DNA of 64,000 nucleotides from an uncultured SAR86 cluster bacterium (GTDB lineage: Bacteria > Pseudomonadota > Gammaproteobacteria > Magnimaribacterales > TMED112), in contig CACLXU010000002.1 in the NCBI GenBank assembly GCA_902610995.1, positions 1-64,000 on the forward strand, in the 5' to 3' direction. Position 1 is the first letter of the stretch. Each line of letters begins with the position of its first letter. The position numbers and the translations under genes were made by a program. The notes below the pieces were generated by a model. That model did no database searches and was not told the origin of the DNA. It worked only from the letters and a program-made list of their open reading frames with translations. Shown piece by piece: positions 38,036 through 50,605 of the stretch.

Positions 38036-41000
38036 TCAAGAGTTCTGCAAAGCTATATACTTCCAATTTTGCTCTCCTTTTTCTAAAGATTCAACTATTG
38101 CTAATCCGCCTGAGATTGTCGTCGTCATGAAAACACTATGCTCTAGAGCAGATCTTCGAATTGAAAAAGAATCTTTAATTGATTGTCTTCCCTCGGTTGT
38201 ATTGATGACCATACAAATCTCTTGATTTAAAATTGCATCTACTACATGAGGACGACCTTCAAGAACTTTATTTATCTGAGTAAATGGAATGTTATGTTTG
38301 GAAAGAATTTTCCCCGATCCTTTTGTTGCTACAACTGAAAATCCGAGCTTGATAAGCTTTTCTGCAAGATCTGGTAAATATTTTTTGTCAGTATCTTTGA
38401 CACTAAGAAAAACATTTCCTTCTGTCGGAATCACATCTCCAGCTCCTCGTAGGGCTTTTCCAAAAGCTTCACCAAAACTAACACCTCTTCCCATTACCTC
38501 ACCAGTTGATTTCATTTCAGGCCCAAGAATTGGATCAGTTTTTCTGAATTTATTGAATGGGAAGACGGGTGCTTTTACAGCATAACTGGTTGGAACGATT
38601 TCTTTGTTTATACCTAGGTCTTTTAAAGACTTTCCTGAGATTAGTTTTGATGCAATTTTTGCAAGAGACATTCCAATGCATTTTGATAAAAAGGGAATGG
38701 TACGGGATGCCCTTGGATTGACTTCTATCATATAAAAATCTTCACCCTTTATTGCTACTTGTGCATTCATTAGGCCTATCACATTTAACTTCTTAGCCAC
38801 TGCAGTAATTTCTTTTTTTAATTTGTAAAGTTGATTCTCAGATACGCTGTATGGAGGAAATGAACATGACGAATCCCCTGAGTGAATTCCTGCTTCTTCA
38901 ATATGTTGCAGAACGCCACCTACTACTGCTTCTCTACCGTCAGATAAAAGATCTATATCCACCTCAATCGCATCATCAAGAAATTTTTCAATGAGAAGTG
39001 GATTTTTTGAACTAATTTGAATCTTTTTTTGCAAATAGATTTCAAGGTCGCTTGAAGTATAAATTAGCTCCATAGCCCTTCCACCAAGAACATAGGATGG
39101 TCTTACAATTACTGGAAAGCCAAGCTCTTCGACACTTTCTCTTGCTTCTGCTATTGATGAAGCTGTTCTATTCTCAGGCTGTTTAAAATTAAAATCAGAA
39201 AGAAAAGATTTAAATTTTTCTCTATTTTCTGCAATATCAATTGAATCTGGAGATGTGCCTAATATGTTTACGCCATTTTCTTTTAATTCATCAGTTAGCT
39301 TTAAGGGAGTTTGCCCGCCAAATTGGACTACTACTCCTAAAGGATTTTCATGACGAATAATTTCAAGTACATCCTCAGCCACAATTGGCTCAAAATATAA
39401 CTTATCTGATACGTCAAAATCGGTAGAAACAGTTTCTGGGTTCGAATTTACCATGATAGTTTCTATTCCTTCCTCTTTAAATGCTAGAGCAGCCTGAACG
39501 CAACAGTAATCAAACTCTATTCCTTGACCTATTCTATTTGGCCCGCTGCCAAGAACGATAATTTTTTTATTGTTTGTAATTATTGATTCGTTTTCAAAAT
39601 CATATGATGAGTAAAGATAATTTGTTGTGCTATCAAATTCAGCTGCACAGGAGTCAACCCGTTTATATACCGGATGAATATCTAGAGAATACCTTTTTGT
39701 TCTTATGATTTCTTCAGGAACGTTCAGAAGTTCTGCTATTCTGAAATCTGAAAAGCCTTTCTTTTTTAGATTGACGAGTTGTTCTTTGGTGATTTTTTTA
39801 TATTCCATGTTAGAAAGGGCATTTTCCTCAGAAATCAAATCTTTTATTTGGTATAAAAACCATCTATCAACTTGACAGGATTCGTAGACTTCTTCGATAC
39901 TCCAGCCTTTTCTAAATGCATCGGCAATATACCATAACCTGCTCTCTCCTGGTGTTGATAATTCAAGCTTCAAAGCCCCATTGCCCTCATTTTCTTTGAG
40001 AATAGGGTCTAAGCCCATCAAACCATTTTCCATCGATCTAATGGCTTTTTGAAATGATTCTTGAAAGTTTCTTCCTATTGCCATAGCTTCTCCCACAGAT
40101 TTCATCTGAGTTGTTAGGCGCGCATCAGTCTCTGGAAACTTTTCAAAATTAAAACGTGGAATTTTTGTAACTACGTAATCTATTGTTGGCTCAAATGATG
40201 CAGGAGTCTTTCCATTTGTTATATCATTCTTCAATTCATCCAAGGTAAATCCTACCGCCAATAATGCTGCAACTTTTGCTATTGGAAATCCTGTTGCTTT
40301 GGATGCTAGCGCAGATGATCTGCTAACCCTTGGATTCATTTCAATTACAACCAACCTTCCATCTTCTGGATTTTGAGCAAACTGAACATTTGAACCGCCT
40401 GTTTCAACTCCGATTCGTCTAAGAATTTTAAATGAGGCATCTCTCATTTCTTGGTATTCTTTATCTGTAAGTGTTTGTGCAGGCGCAACGGTGATTGAGT
40501 CCCCTGTATGTACTCCCATAGGGTCGATATTTTCTATTGAGCAAACAATTATGCAGTTGTCTTTCTTATCTCTGACCACTTCCATCTCAAACTCTTTCCA
40601 ACCAATTAAGGACTCATCAATAAGCAATTCTTTTGTTGGGGATAGCTTGAGACCGTTCATACAAATTTCTTCAAATTCTTTTAAGTTATAGGCAATGCCC
40701 CCACCTGTGCCACCAAGAGTAAATGAAGGCCTTATGACGCACGGCAGCCCTATATCTTTATGAATTTTCCAGGCATCTTCCATGCTGTGCGCAAAACCCG
40801 ACCTAGGAGTCTCCAAACCTAATTCCTTCATACATTTATCAAACTTTTCTCTATCCTCAGCATTATCGATTGCTTCTTTATTTGCCCCAATCATTTCAAC
40901 ATTATGCTTTTCAAGTATTCCTCTTGTAGCAAGATCTAAAGATACATTTAAACCAGTTTGGCCACCCATAGTAGGCAGTATTGCGTCAGGCTTTTCTTGA

Positions 41001-41236
41001 ATAATAATTTGTTCTAGAGTTTTCCAGTCAACAGGTTCAATATAGGTTGCATCTGCAATTTCAGGATCGGTCATTATAGTGGCAGGATTGGAATTGACTA
41101 AAACAACTCTGTAGCCATTTTCTCGGAGCGCCTTACATGCCTGGGTACCTGAATAGTCAAATTCGCAAGCTTGTCCAATTACAATTGGCCCTGATCCAAC
41201 AATCAAAATTGTTTTTATATCCTCACGTTTTGGCAT
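38036..41236 (-). CDS. carB: Carbamoyl-phosphate synthase large subunit
   Basis: [28 protein letters not shown], duplicated ATP-grasp domains. Confidence 0.98.
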   Translation of the reverse strand: MPKREDIKTILIVGSGPIVIGQACEFDYSGTQACKALRENGYRVVLVNSNPATIMTDPEIADATYIEPVDWKTLEQIIIQEKPDAILPTMGGQTGLNVSLDLATRGILEKHNVEMIGANKEAIDNAEDREKFDKCMKELGLETPRSGFAHSMEDAWKIHKDIGLPCVIRPSFTLGGTGGGIAYNLKEFEEICMNGLKLSPTKELLIDESLIGWKEFEMEVVRDKKDNCIIVCSIENIDPMGVHTGDSITVAPAQTLTDKEYQEMRDASFKILRRIGVETGGSNVQFAQNPEDGRLVVIEMNPRVSRSSALASKATGFPIAKVAALLAVGFTLDELKNDITNGKTPASFEPTIDYVVTKIPRFNFEKFPETDARLTTQMKSVGEAMAIGRNFQESFQKAIRSMENGLMGLDPILKENEGNGALKLELSTPGESRLWYIADAFRKGWSIEEVYESCQVDRWFLYQIKDLISEENALSNMEYKKITKEQLVNLKKKGFSDFRIAELLNVPEEIIRTKRYSLDIHPVYKRVDSCAAEFDSTTNYLYSSYDFENESIITNNKKIIVLGSGPNRIGQGIEFDYCCVQAALAFKEEGIETIMVNSNPETVSTDFDVSDKLYFEPIVAEDVLEIIRHENPLGVVVQFGGQTPLKLTDELKENGVNILGTSPDSIDIAENREKFKSFLSDFNFKQPENRTASSIAEARESVEELGFPVIVRPSYVLGGRAMELIYTSSDLEIYLQKKIQISSKNPLLIEKFLDDAIEVDIDLLSDGREAVVGGVLQHIEEAGIHSGDSSCSFPPYSVSENQLYKLKKEITAVAKKLNVIGLMNAQVAIKGEDFYMIEVNPRASRTIPFLSKCIGMSLAKIASKLISGKSLKDLGINKEIVPTSYAVKAPVFPFNKFRKTDPILGPEMKSTGEVMGRGVSFGEAFGKALRGAGDVIPTEGNVFLSVKDTDKKYLPDLAEKLIKLGFSVVATKGSGKILSKHNIPFTQINKVLEGRPHVVDAILNQEICMVINTTEGRQSIKDSFSIRRSALEHSVFMTTTISGGLAIVESLEKGEQNWKYIALQNS

Positions 41237-42317
41237 TCATATCCTTAAAAAACTTTTCAAATAAAACTCTAAATTCTTTTGGCCCTGGACTTGCTTCTGG
41301 GTGGCACTGTATTGAGTATTGGTGCTTAGTTTTGTGCTGAATGCCTTGAATTGTGCCATCAAATAAAGATCTATGGGTGACTTGAATTTCAGAATTATCT
41401 GGCAGCTCAGCAACTGCAAAATTGTGATTTTGAGAAGTAATAAAAACTGTTCTATCTCTTAAATCACATACTGGATGATTTGCACCATGATGACCAAAAG
41501 GCATTTTTTCAATTTTTAGGTCATATGCTAAAGACATTAATTGATGGCCTAAACAAATTCCAAAAATAGGGATATCTGTGTCAATCATTTTCTTAATTTC
41601 ACTCACTACTGCAGTGAGTGTAGATGGATCCCCTGGACCATTTGAGAGGAAGATCCCATCTGGGTTCATTTCCAAAACATCCTCTGCAGATGTATTAGGT
41701 GGCACTACAATAATCTCTGCATCGAACTCCTCAAGAATTTTAAGAATGTTTTCCTTTACCCCAAAATCAAAAGCAACAATTTTTTTAGAATTCTTTTTTC
41801 CTGAGGCATATTGAAATGATTTCTTTGTTGCAACATTAGTAATTAAGTCATGTTCTGAGATATTTCCAAATTTTTTGATTGCATGTTGAGCTTCTGAATC
41901 TTTAATACTTTTTGATGGATAAATGGCTCCGGTCATGCAGCCTTGATCCCTAAGAATTTTTGTGAGGTATCTTGTATCAATATCAGAGATACAAATTACA
42001 TCATGTTTGATCAAAAAACTCTCAAGGGATCCTTGGCTACGCCAATTGCTCGGGAAATCACAAAAATTTCTAACCACTATCCCTCTAGCAAATACACTTT
42101 TCGATTCATAATCTTCACTATTTATACCGGTGTTGCCAATGTGTGGGTATGTAAAAGTGATGATCTGACCGTCGTAAGATGGGTCTGTCATTATTTCTTG
42201 ATATCCTGTTATAGCGGTATTGAAAACTACTTCACCAATACCAACTTTTTGAGATCCAAAACCAATTCCATCAAGCTTAATACCATTTTGAAGTTGAAGT
42301 GTTGCTTGAAAGTTCAT
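41223..42317 (-). CDS. carA: Carbamoyl-phosphate synthase small subunit
   Basis: [47 protein letters not shown]. Confidence 0.98.
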   Translation of the reverse strand: MNFQATLQLQNGIKLDGIGFGSQKVGIGEVVFNTAITGYQEIMTDPSYDGQIITFTYPHIGNTGINSEDYESKSVFARGIVVRNFCDFPSNWRSQGSLESFLIKHDVICISDIDTRYLTKILRDQGCMTGAIYPSKSIKDSEAQHAIKKFGNISEHDLITNVATKKSFQYASGKKNSKKIVAFDFGVKENILKILEEFDAEIIVVPPNTSAEDVLEMNPDGIFLSNGPGDPSTLTAVVSEIKKMIDTDIPIFGICLGHQLMSLAYDLKIEKMPFGHHGANHPVCDLRDRTVFITSQNHNFAVAELPDNSEIQVTHRSLFDGTIQGIQHKTKHQYSIQCHPEASPGPKEFRVLFEKFFKDMNAKT

Positions 42318-42381
42318 TTCTGCTACCAGATACTATAGAGAAGTATTTAGATAATTTATAGATGTATTAGAATATCCACCC

Positions 42382-43161
42382 ATGTCAATTTCAATTAAAT
42401 CGCAAAACGACATCGAAATGATGAAAATTGCAGGCAAAAAAGCAGCATCCGTCTTGGAAATGCTAGACCATTATGTGAAGCCAGGTGTATCAACTGAGTA
42501 TCTTGATCAGATAGCCTTTAAATATATTACTGAAGACCTAAAGTGCATTCCGGCAAATGTTGGTTATAACGGATTTCCAAAGACATTGTGCACTTCAGTA
42601 AATAATGTAATTTGCCATGGCATCCCGTCAGAGGATAAGGTGCTTAAAGATGGAGACATAATTAATATTGATATCACAGTAATTTACGAAGGCTGGCATG
42701 GTGATACATCAAAAATGTACTTGGTTGGACAAGTTCCTGCACATGCCAAACGATTGGTAGATATTACTCAAGAATGTATGTACGCCGGAATCAGGAAGGT
42801 AAAGCCTGGAGCACACTTGGGAGATATTGGCAATGCCATACAGACCATGGCTGAGGAGAATCATTACTCTGTAGTTAGAGATTATTGCGGTCATGGAATT
42901 GGACAAATTTATCACGAAGAACCGCAAGTTGTTCATTATGGAGAAATTGGCGAGGGCCTGGTTCTTGAAGAGGGCATGTGCTTCACCATTGAACCAATGA
43001 TTAACTTAGGCACTTACCATTCAAAACTTTTAGATGATGGCTGGACGGTAGTTACAAAAGATGGAAAACTTTCAGCACAGTGGGAGCATACAATAGCTGT
43101 AACAAAAAGCGGGTTTGAAGTGATGACACTAAGAGATGAAGAAGATTTTAGTGTTAGTTAG
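42382..43161 (+). CDS. map: Type I methionine aminopeptidase
   Basis: GHGIGQIYHEEPQVVHY, LEEGMCFTIEPMI. Confidence 0.97.
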   Translation: MSISIKSQNDIEMMKIAGKKAASVLEMLDHYVKPGVSTEYLDQIAFKYITEDLKCIPANVGYNGFPKTLCTSVNNVICHGIPSEDKVLKDGDIINIDITVIYEGWHGDTSKMYLVGQVPAHAKRLVDITQECMYAGIRKVKPGAHLGDIGNAIQTMAEENHYSVVRDYCGHGIGQIYHEEPQVVHYGEIGEGLVLEEGMCFTIEPMINLGTYHSKLLDDGWTVVTKDGKLSAQWEHTIAVTKSGFEVMTLRDEEDFSVS

Positions 43162-44746
43162 ATTGGTTTTGTAAAAAAGTAAGCGAAATAGTCTTGGATT
43201 CTGAAGAGGCAACTTCTTCCATCAAAATAATATCAAGATCAAAATCAACGTCTAAGTCAACGAAAAGCATTTGTTGATTTTCGTAATTGAAGTTTTCAAT
43301 GTCTAGTTCGCCATCTAGTACTGGATCAATGCTAAAGGTTGTTGGCTCTCCTTCTGTCTCTATTAAATTCTTAACTCCCACTAAAAAGTTATCTGTTGTA
43401 TTTGGAATGCTATCCAGAGTGAAGAGAAAGTCGCCGCCGTCAAAATCAAAATCAAAATCGGTGATGAACAGATTTTTATTCAGAGAAATAACACCTCTCT
43501 TTGGAAACTCAAAATCTTGAAAACTATCCAAAATTCCAGCCTCTCCTTCTTCATAAATTCTAAAAGTGTTTGTGGGAGAGGGATTAAATTCATCCCCTGG
43601 CATTTCATCTCCAACGATCAGCAAATCAACTTCATTATCTCCGTCATAATCCAGTGATGTTATTGTTTTTATAAGTGGAATATTGTTATTGAAAATTGAA
43701 ATCTCTTCCCAGTTGGTCGTATCAGCTGACCTTGGAATTGCTATAAGTGCACCCTGTTTGCTTGCATCATATGCTGAGAGAAGTATGTCATTATTAGAAT
43801 CACTATCAAAATCAATCACCGTGCCAGCAGTGATAACATAACTGTCTGTAAAGCTATCAGAATAATCAACTTTTTCGAAAGCTGGGCCGTCTTCAGCTCC
43901 CATTTCAATCCAATACTCTCCGTCGGGAGTAAGAATATAGATATCATTTACACCATCAATATTTTTATCAATCGAAGCTAGATATCTTACATCTGAATTA
44001 ACAAAATCTAGGTCTGTTTCATTTGTAACAAAATTATTATCAAGAACCAATCCGGTCTGTGTACCTCTAAACATGCAAAGATTTCCTGAAGGTTTTGCTA
44101 TGTCTGAATCTCTCGAGCTAGCAATTATGTCTGAAATGCCATCTTGATCGAGATCTATTCTTTTTACATATCCTGTCGCGTTACATCCTTGAGCATCTAT
44201 TTCAGAAAAGGTTGGAAATGCACCACCTAGAACTTGAATGAATTTTGTTGAAACATGGGTATTTGAAGCATCATTGATTTGTGAAACTAAAAATACATCC
44301 CCAACGCTATCATTATTGAAATCACCTCTGTCATAGGCGGTTATTTTTGCAACATGGTCGCTCGCAATAGAAGCTTGAAAATTTGGCTCTTCAACAATGT
44401 TAAAAATAAAGTTATTTGATACAGTCTTGTTTACATTAACAAGAACAGCCTGGTTTTTAAATTCATTATTACGTCTGCACTCAAGGATAAATGTATATGC
44501 TCCACCTCGTCTTAACCTAAATTCTTCTGAACCAGAAGTCGGCTTCTCTCCTATCCAAACAGTTCCTGAACCATAACATTGGCTCGCATTTGATGACCAA
44601 GTCAATTCGAATGTCTCGTCATAATTAGCAACTTCAGTGCTAGCACTTAACTCCACAAATAAATCTTCTAACTTCTCAGGGTCAGTACCACAACCAATTA
44701 TAAAAAGAAGGGAAATTGATGCGAAAAATTTATTCAGCAAGTTCAT
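43154..44746 (-). CDS. FG-GAP/VCBS-repeat lipoprotein
   Basis: Lipobox-like FIIGCG; repeated D-x-D-x-D (FNNDSVGDVFLV, DQDGISDIIAS, DSDSNNDILLS, YDGDNEVDLLIV). Confidence 0.8.
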   Translation of the reverse strand: MNLLNKFFASISLLFIIGCGTDPEKLEDLFVELSASTEVANYDETFELTWSSNASQCYGSGTVWIGEKPTSGSEEFRLRRGGAYTFILECRRNNEFKNQAVLVNVNKTVSNNFIFNIVEEPNFQASIASDHVAKITAYDRGDFNNDSVGDVFLVSQINDASNTHVSTKFIQVLGGAFPTFSEIDAQGCNATGYVKRIDLDQDGISDIIASSRDSDIAKPSGNLCMFRGTQTGLVLDNNFVTNETDLDFVNSDVRYLASIDKNIDGVNDIYILTPDGEYWIEMGAEDGPAFEKVDYSDSFTDSYVITAGTVIDFDSDSNNDILLSAYDASKQGALIAIPRSADTTNWEEISIFNNNIPLIKTITSLDYDGDNEVDLLIVGDEMPGDEFNPSPTNTFRIYEEGEAGILDSFQDFEFPKRGVISLNKNLFITDFDFDFDGGDFLFTLDSIPNTTDNFLVGVKNLIETEGEPTTFSIDPVLDGELDIENFNYENQQMLFVDLDVDFDLDIILMEEVASSESKTISLTFLQNQSN

Positions 44747-44852
44747 AATTTTCTATATTCTAACTGATTCTAATCAAAATTCCTTAACAATAATTATTAT
44801 ATCTATTCGATCGTTTACCTTTATGAAAGTTCAGGGAATTAGTCTGTTTATA

Positions 44853-46352
44853 TTAATTGTTTCTACTTCTTAAATAGTAGCTAACACTTGCAAATAGAAC
44901 GAGAACAATTCCTGCAACCACATAGAATTGGATCATAGAATCAAATACCGGAGTCATACTCTCAAGACCCTCAACCAATGCATCTCCTCCTAATAGCCCT
45001 GCAAGTACCCCTCCTAAAGCTGAGGCTAAAAACCAAAGTCCGAACATCTGACCTTGATATTTTTTAGGTGAGTATTCTGAAAATGCAGCCAGACCTACTG
45101 GTGATAAAGCAAGCTCGCCCCAAGTATGGAGCAAATATGTAATTATCAACCACTGCATACCAACAGGTGCAGAAACCAAGGCAAGCTCGACAGCAGCAAT
45201 CATTACTAAGAAACTTATTGCCATGAAGAACATACCAATAGCAAACTTAAGTGGGTATGAAGGATTTAAATTTACCCGTGCTAAATTTGTCCATATGCCT
45301 GCAAAGATAGGAGCAAATATCACAACGAATAAGGGATTCGCAAATTGCAGCCAGCCTACAGGAATCACATAACCAACCACTGAAAGGTCAGTATAGTCAC
45401 GAGCAAAAATACTTAATGACCCACCAGATTGATCAAAACCTGACCAGAAGAACATTGCCGCGACAAAAAGTATCATTAACAAGAAGACATTCTTCTTTTC
45501 CTGTGAGCTCAATCCTGCTAACAAGAGTAAATAAGCAAAGTATATGGCCGCTACAACACCCAGAAAGTATAAGAAATACTCAGCAAAAGCTCTTGGGTCT
45601 ACAGAAATAAACCCTAAAAGACCAGCAACAATTACAGCTCCCATAAGGGCTATAGTTACCCGAGACCATTTAATATAAACTTGTCTTTGCTCATCTGGCA
45701 TGTCATTAGGTTTTATGCCTGCATTTCCGAGCAGCCCTCTGAAGTAGTAATACTGAATCACACCAAAGAGCATTCCTATTCCTGCTGCTCCAAATCCCCA
45801 ATGCCAACCAATTTTTTCTCCAAGATAGGAACAAATTAAAAATCCTAAAAAAGAACCGATATTTATAGACATATAAAAAATTGTATAACCAGATGTTCTT
45901 CGAGCATCGCCATCTTTGTACAATTGACCAACAATAGTTGAAATATTGCTTTTCAGTAATCCTGTTCCTAAAACTACTAAAGTTAAACCCAAGAAAAATG
46001 TTTGTGTTAGTGGCAATGCTAGGGTGAAATGTCCTAAAGCTATAATTACAGCTCCGATCATAACTGCCCTCTGATAACCAAGGATATTGTCTGCTAACCA
46101 TCCTCCAGGGATACACATGAAATAAACCATGCCAACATATATTCCGTATATGGCTTGGGCATCAATTTGTGTAAACCCTAATCCCGGATTGAAGCCTGTG
46201 ACTGCTCCAGACATATACAAAACAAGCAGCGCCCTCATGCCGTAATATGACATACGCTCCCACATTTCAGTGAAAAATAAGGTAACTAACCCTTTCGGGT
46301 GCCCGAAAAACCAAGTATCGTCTGTGTTTGATTTTTTTACGTTAGTAGCCAT
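44853..46352 (-). CDS. POT/PTR family (proton-dependent oligopeptide) transporter
   Basis: FFTEMWERMSYYGMRALLVLYM; 12-14 TM segments; GTGLLKSNIS. Confidence 0.95.
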   Translation of the reverse strand: MATNVKKSNTDDTWFFGHPKGLVTLFFTEMWERMSYYGMRALLVLYMSGAVTGFNPGLGFTQIDAQAIYGIYVGMVYFMCIPGGWLADNILGYQRAVMIGAVIIALGHFTLALPLTQTFFLGLTLVVLGTGLLKSNISTIVGQLYKDGDARRTSGYTIFYMSINIGSFLGFLICSYLGEKIGWHWGFGAAGIGMLFGVIQYYYFRGLLGNAGIKPNDMPDEQRQVYIKWSRVTIALMGAVIVAGLLGFISVDPRAFAEYFLYFLGVVAAIYFAYLLLLAGLSSQEKKNVFLLMILFVAAMFFWSGFDQSGGSLSIFARDYTDLSVVGYVIPVGWLQFANPLFVVIFAPIFAGIWTNLARVNLNPSYPLKFAIGMFFMAISFLVMIAAVELALVSAPVGMQWLIITYLLHTWGELALSPVGLAAFSEYSPKKYQGQMFGLWFLASALGGVLAGLLGGDALVEGLESMTPVFDSMIQFYVVAGIVLVLFASVSYYLRSRNN

Positions 46353-46379
46353 AAATTAGATAAGTTAAATTAACATGAA

Positions 46380-46808
46380 ATGAAAACAATACAAACAAAG
46401 CCAGGAATATTTACCAAACTTTTGTCATTTACTTATGACATTTTCTTGGTTATTTCCTGTTGGTTTTTGATAGGTTTTATTGTTTTATTTACATACAACT
46501 TCCTATCAGGAAGAGATGACTTCTCAGATACGTTTCTTGGGCCTGCAATAATAATTTTTACGACTGTATCTTACTATGTATATTTTTGGTCGTATGGTCG
46601 CAGAACACTAGGAATGAGTACTTGGAGCCATGAATTACTATCTGATGATGGCAAAACGATTACTTATAAAGTTGCCTTCTATAGATTTCTGCTAAATTTA
46701 TTATTAAGTGTCGTCGGTTTATTGTGGCAACTGTTTGATAAGGATAAAAAATTGCTGTCAGATAGAATACTTGGGCTTAGAACCATTAAAAAGACATCTG
46801 CTTCTTAA
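46380..46808 (+). CDS. RDD family membrane protein
   Basis: Three TM segments; DKDKKLLSDRILGLRTI. Confidence 0.75.
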   Translation: MKTIQTKPGIFTKLLSFTYDIFLVISCWFLIGFIVLFTYNFLSGRDDFSDTFLGPAIIIFTTVSYYVYFWSYGRRTLGMSTWSHELLSDDGKTITYKVAFYRFLLNLLLSVVGLLWQLFDKDKKLLSDRILGLRTIKKTSAS

Positions 46809-47688
46809 CGTAGAGGTAAGGCAAGATCAAAAGCAATGGGAACGCCTGAAGTAGGAACGGAAGTTGGAAAACTGTAATTGAGTCTGCTACCAAAGCTTCA
46901 ATAAATGAATAGAAAAGACTAGCCCCAAAACCATAGATAAGAATTCGATTTGTATTAAAGCCCTTATTCATAGCAAGTAAAATTTCTAGTCCAATCAAAA
47001 AAATGAAGAAATAAGCAATAAAATTAAGTCCTCTTCTAAGTAATTCTGTTTTTACAATCAAATTAAAGTTTTCAAATGCAGAGTCTGAATTTTCTATCAG
47101 TTGGGAGAAACTCAAATATTTTAAATTGGAATTGTAATTAATTTCGCTGAAAGAACTATTTTGATCTTGATTAAATAAAACTTCGCCGTCCTCAGAAAAT
47201 TTTATTGTTCCTGCGCCATAAACAACTGAATATTCTTTATCATTAATATTTATGATCTCAATCATCTGAGGTTTTTCTTTTACAACTTGATTTATTTTCT
47301 GCTTGCGCTCTTCAAAAGATTTTACTGTTAGGTCGGGTACTATAAATTCAAAAGCCATAAGATTTATTGCAACTATGGGCAGGAAAGCATAAATTGCAAA
47401 CTTATACTTTTTCAAACCAGATTGTCTCAAGGTATTAAAAGATTGCATAAAATTTTTATCAGTAAATAGAAGCAGCAAACCCACAACAGAGCATAAATAT
47501 ATGAACTCGCGTGAACGAAAAGGTTGGGTTTGTAATAAAAATTTCACCGCGTCTGTATAGCTATAAGTGGCGCCAATATCTTCAAGTTGAGAAAAAAAGT
47601 TAAAGGCAAGATCAATTAGTGTAATTACTAGAAAGACCCCAAGGACTGAGGCAAACGACTTTAGCAGAATATACCTATATGCCTTCAT
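46786..47688 (-). CDS. lptG: LPS export permease LptG
   Basis: YjgP/YjgQ topology, downstream of lptF; FNTLRQSGLKKYKFAIYAFLP. Confidence 0.78.
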   Translation of the reverse strand: MKAYRYILLKSFASVLGVFLVITLIDLAFNFFSQLEDIGATYSYTDAVKFLLQTQPFRSREFIYLCSVVGLLLLFTDKNFMQSFNTLRQSGLKKYKFAIYAFLPIVAINLMAFEFIVPDLTVKSFEERKQKINQVVKEKPQMIEIININDKEYSVVYGAGTIKFSEDGEVLFNQDQNSSFSEINYNSNLKYLSFSQLIENSDSAFENFNLIVKTELLRRGLNFIAYFFIFLIGLEILLAMNKGFNTNRILIYGFGASLFYSFIEALVADSITVFQLPFLLQAFPLLLILPYLYVKKQMSF

Positions 47689-48700
47689 ATCCTAAGATCC
47701 TTTTGGTGGATTTGAAAAAAGTAATTATTGTCAAGAAGCCAAACATGAGATGAATCCATAAAAAGCTGGCAATCATCTCAAGCTTCGAAGTTGCATTATT
47801 TTCAAAAGGCGCAATCGTGAGAACAAGGTACAGAATATTAAGCATCGTCAGAACAAAATAAGTTCTTTCACGGCCCCAGAAAGAGCTGAATGTTGAAAAG
47901 GACATTGTGAAAACAAAAGATATTAAACAAAAAATTGGAATGGCTAATCTTTTCAAGAGCTCTCTGGTATCCTCTATATCAGTGGCAAATGCTAAGCTCA
48001 GGGTTGATTTGTAAACTTTTTTTATGGGCTCATCTAGAGGGACAAAAGCATTTTCAAACTTTGAAATAATGTTATTGCCTTTATCAAACATAAATCCGTC
48101 TTCTAAAAGGAGCTTACTTTTACCATTGTCATCTACCACTACTCCCGATTTACCAAAAAGGAATCTGTCTACATTTTGACCATCTATAAAAATTAAGTCT
48201 TCATAGTTTGCATTTCCCTTTTTTCCAAAAGCATTAAATGAATCGGCCTGCAACGGCACAAGACCTGATGCTGGCTTTATCTTGGCAGCAAATGTATTGT
48301 CTTGATCAATGAGCATTTGACCTTGGTTGGTAAAAAATGGTGAGACAAGAGTGCTCAACAAAAAGGAAACTGAGAAAACTCCAACAATAAGAGATTTTTG
48401 GTCTTTAATCATTTGAAAGCTGCGATAAGAGCTGGATTCTAAGATGGAAAAATGGCTCTTATATATTGGAGTTAGAACAAATCCAACTGCTAAGAATACA
48501 CTCAAGGGGAAAATGAGATTGATCAACTCAGGTGAGAAAAGAGCGAGTGCCAAAAATATACTTTCAGGAGAAATTTTCCCTACTTCTGCTTGAGATAGGA
48601 AAATATTGAAACGTGAAAATAAAACTAATCCAAAAAGAACTAGTGAAATCCAGCAAATGTTTACTATAATTTCCTTACTGATGTAACGTGAAATAATCAC
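47675..48700 (-). CDS. lptF: LPS export permease LptF
   Basis: MIISRYISKEI...; YjgP/YjgQ topology; next to pepA as in E. coli. Confidence 0.85.
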   Translation of the reverse strand: MIISRYISKEIIVNICWISLVLFGLVLFSRFNIFLSQAEVGKISPESIFLALALFSPELINLIFPLSVFLAVGFVLTPIYKSHFSILESSSYRSFQMIKDQKSLIVGVFSVSFLLSTLVSPFFTNQGQMLIDQDNTFAAKIKPASGLVPLQADSFNAFGKKGNANYEDLIFIDGQNVDRFLFGKSGVVVDDNGKSKLLLEDGFMFDKGNNIISKFENAFVPLDEPIKKVYKSTLSLAFATDIEDTRELLKRLAIPIFCLISFVFTMSFSTFSSFWGRERTYFVLTMLNILYLVLTIAPFENNATSKLEMIASFLWIHLMFGFLTIITFFKSTKRILGYEGI

Positions 48701-48728
48701 TTCTTAAGAATATCAAAAAGGAGAAAAA

Positions 48729-50201
48729 ATGGCATTCTATAAAGCACTTGAAAAAGTGGAATTAAAAAAATACTCAGAAGCAGGCTCTGAGGACTTTGGT
48801 GTGGTCTTCTACTCGAAAGGATCATTCAAATCTAATAAGTTATTTGACAATGAAATAAAGAAAAAAGTTTCAAACTTTTTTGAAGATGAAAAAAAGACTT
48901 CCCTAATGTTGTCAAAGGAATTTTCACAACTGAATTCTGACTTTTTATTTGTAAAAGATTTTGCCAAGGATAAGCCTGATCACAAGATTGAGGGTTGGAT
49001 AACCGGGCTTTTTAATAATTTAGATAGTATGGGTGTAGAGTCAGTTAATATTTATGCCGACACATCAATTTTATATCAACAATCAAATTTCTTATTTAAT
49101 CTGGCTAAGTATGCTGAAAAATCAGCCTATAGATATACTGATACCAACCCCAATACCAAAAAAGGAAAAAAATTAAATTCTGTTTCACTTTGCGTTGAAA
49201 AAACAAGTGCTGCAGCCGCGAGAACTGTTGAATTAGGTCTCAATGTTGGGCGTGGAGCAAACACAGCAAGAAATTTGGGTAACAGACCTGCAAACCATGC
49301 CACTCCAACTTACATTGCTAACCAAGTGACAGCTCTGGCGAAAGAGATTGGTGGCTTTAAGGTTGAGATTCTTGAAGAAAAAGACATGGAGAAACTTGGC
49401 ATGGGTTCATTGCTTTCTGTATCGCGAGGAAGTGTTGAGCCTGCAAAGCTTGTCACAATGCAATATAACGGCGGCAAGAAGGGAGATAAACCAATTGTGC
49501 TTGTTGGAAAAGGAGTAACTTTTGATACCGGCGGTATTAGTTTGAAACCAAGCCCAAAGATGGATGAGATGAAATGGGATATGTCTGGAGCCGGATCAGT
49601 AATTGGTACTATGTGTGCTGTTGCAGAATCTAAACTTCCAGTCAACCTCGTCTGTGCTGTTGGACTGACAGAAAATATGCCAGCAGGCAATGCTACAAAA
49701 CCAGGTGATGTTGTTACATCTATGTCTGGACAAACAATTGAGGTTCTAAATACCGATGCTGAGGGCAGATTGGTTTTATGTGATGTATTAACTTATATAG
49801 AAAAATTTGATCCTAAGGTTGTAATAGACACTGCAACTTTAACTGGCGCAGTCGTGGTTGCACTTGGAAGTGTTGCTGCTGGTGTAATGGGCAATGATCA
49901 AAAGCTAGTTGATAAAATTTTGGAGGCTGGCCATGCATCTGGAGAGAAAGCCTGGCAGCTGCCTTTATGGGATGAGTATCAGAGCTATTTAGACTCAAAC
50001 TTTGCAGACATTGCCAATATTGCTCCAGGGAGAGCAGCAGGAACAATTGAGGGGGGATGTTTTATCTCCAGATTTACTGAAAATTATAAATGGGCTCATA
50101 TAGACATTGCAGGTGTTGCCGATATTGGAGACGGTCCCAAAAAAGGATCCACTGGAAAACCAGTTGGACTGTTGTTTGAATTTGTAAACAGTAATAAGTA
50201 A
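48729..50201 (+). CDS. pepA: Leucyl aminopeptidase (M17)
   Basis: [28 protein letters not shown]. Confidence 0.97.
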   Translation: MAFYKALEKVELKKYSEAGSEDFGVVFYSKGSFKSNKLFDNEIKKKVSNFFEDEKKTSLMLSKEFSQLNSDFLFVKDFAKDKPDHKIEGWITGLFNNLDSMGVESVNIYADTSILYQQSNFLFNLAKYAEKSAYRYTDTNPNTKKGKKLNSVSLCVEKTSAAAARTVELGLNVGRGANTARNLGNRPANHATPTYIANQVTALAKEIGGFKVEILEEKDMEKLGMGSLLSVSRGSVEPAKLVTMQYNGGKKGDKPIVLVGKGVTFDTGGISLKPSPKMDEMKWDMSGAGSVIGTMCAVAESKLPVNLVCAVGLTENMPAGNATKPGDVVTSMSGQTIEVLNTDAEGRLVLCDVLTYIEKFDPKVVIDTATLTGAVVVALGSVAAGVMGNDQKLVDKILEAGHASGEKAWQLPLWDEYQSYLDSNFADIANIAPGRAAGTIEGGCFISRFTENYKWAHIDIAGVADIGDGPKKGSTGKPVGLLFEFVNSNK

Positions 50202-50605
50202 TGGCAGTTACTTTTTATTCTGGATTTAAGGATAAATTCCATGCTCTTGATTTTCTAACTGATAATGTTTTCACAGGCTTTCAAATAAAGAACAAGATTT
50301 GTATTGCTTTAAAGGGTGATCATGAGTTAGAAGAGTTCAGCTTTCTGAGAAATAAAAAATTTTTTGAGACCAAAAAAATCGAGTTTTTGTGTTTAAAGAA
50401 TCTAACTACAATCACCGATAAATTTGAGGGTGAATTCGATGAGATTCATATTTTTAGTGACAAAATTGGTGACCTACCAGGAAGCCTTAATGACAATACT
50501 TTTGTTTATACCCTAAAGTCTGATGAAGCAATTAATAATGCTTCCAGAGAGCTGTATACTAATTTAAAGAATAAAGGGGTAAACGTTCTACACGAAGTAA
50601 TCTAA
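50201..50605 (+). CDS. holC: DNA polymerase III chi subunit-like
   Basis: Position pepA-holC-valS; chi-like fold sequence; overlaps pepA and valS starts. Confidence 0.7.
   Translation: MAVTFYSGFKDKFHALDFLTDNVFTGFQIKNKICIALKGDHELEEFSFLRNKKFFETKKIEFLCLKNLTTITDKFEGEFDEIHIFSDKIGDLPGSLNDNTFVYTLKSDEAINNASRELYTNLKNKGVNVLHEVI

Noticed and set aside
43430-43470. caaaatcaaaatcaaaatcgg repeat
   Set aside because: Encodes the FDFDFD segment of the FG-GAP lipoprotein; simple codon repetition.
45706-46116. 136-aa minus-strand ORF in a second frame within the POT transporter
   Set aside because: Alternate-frame ORF inside a clear transporter gene; composition rich in S/W/R/F without motif.
49310-50046. 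Minus-strand ORFs antisense to pepA
   Set aside because: Shadow ORFs opposite a well-supported M17 aminopeptidase.
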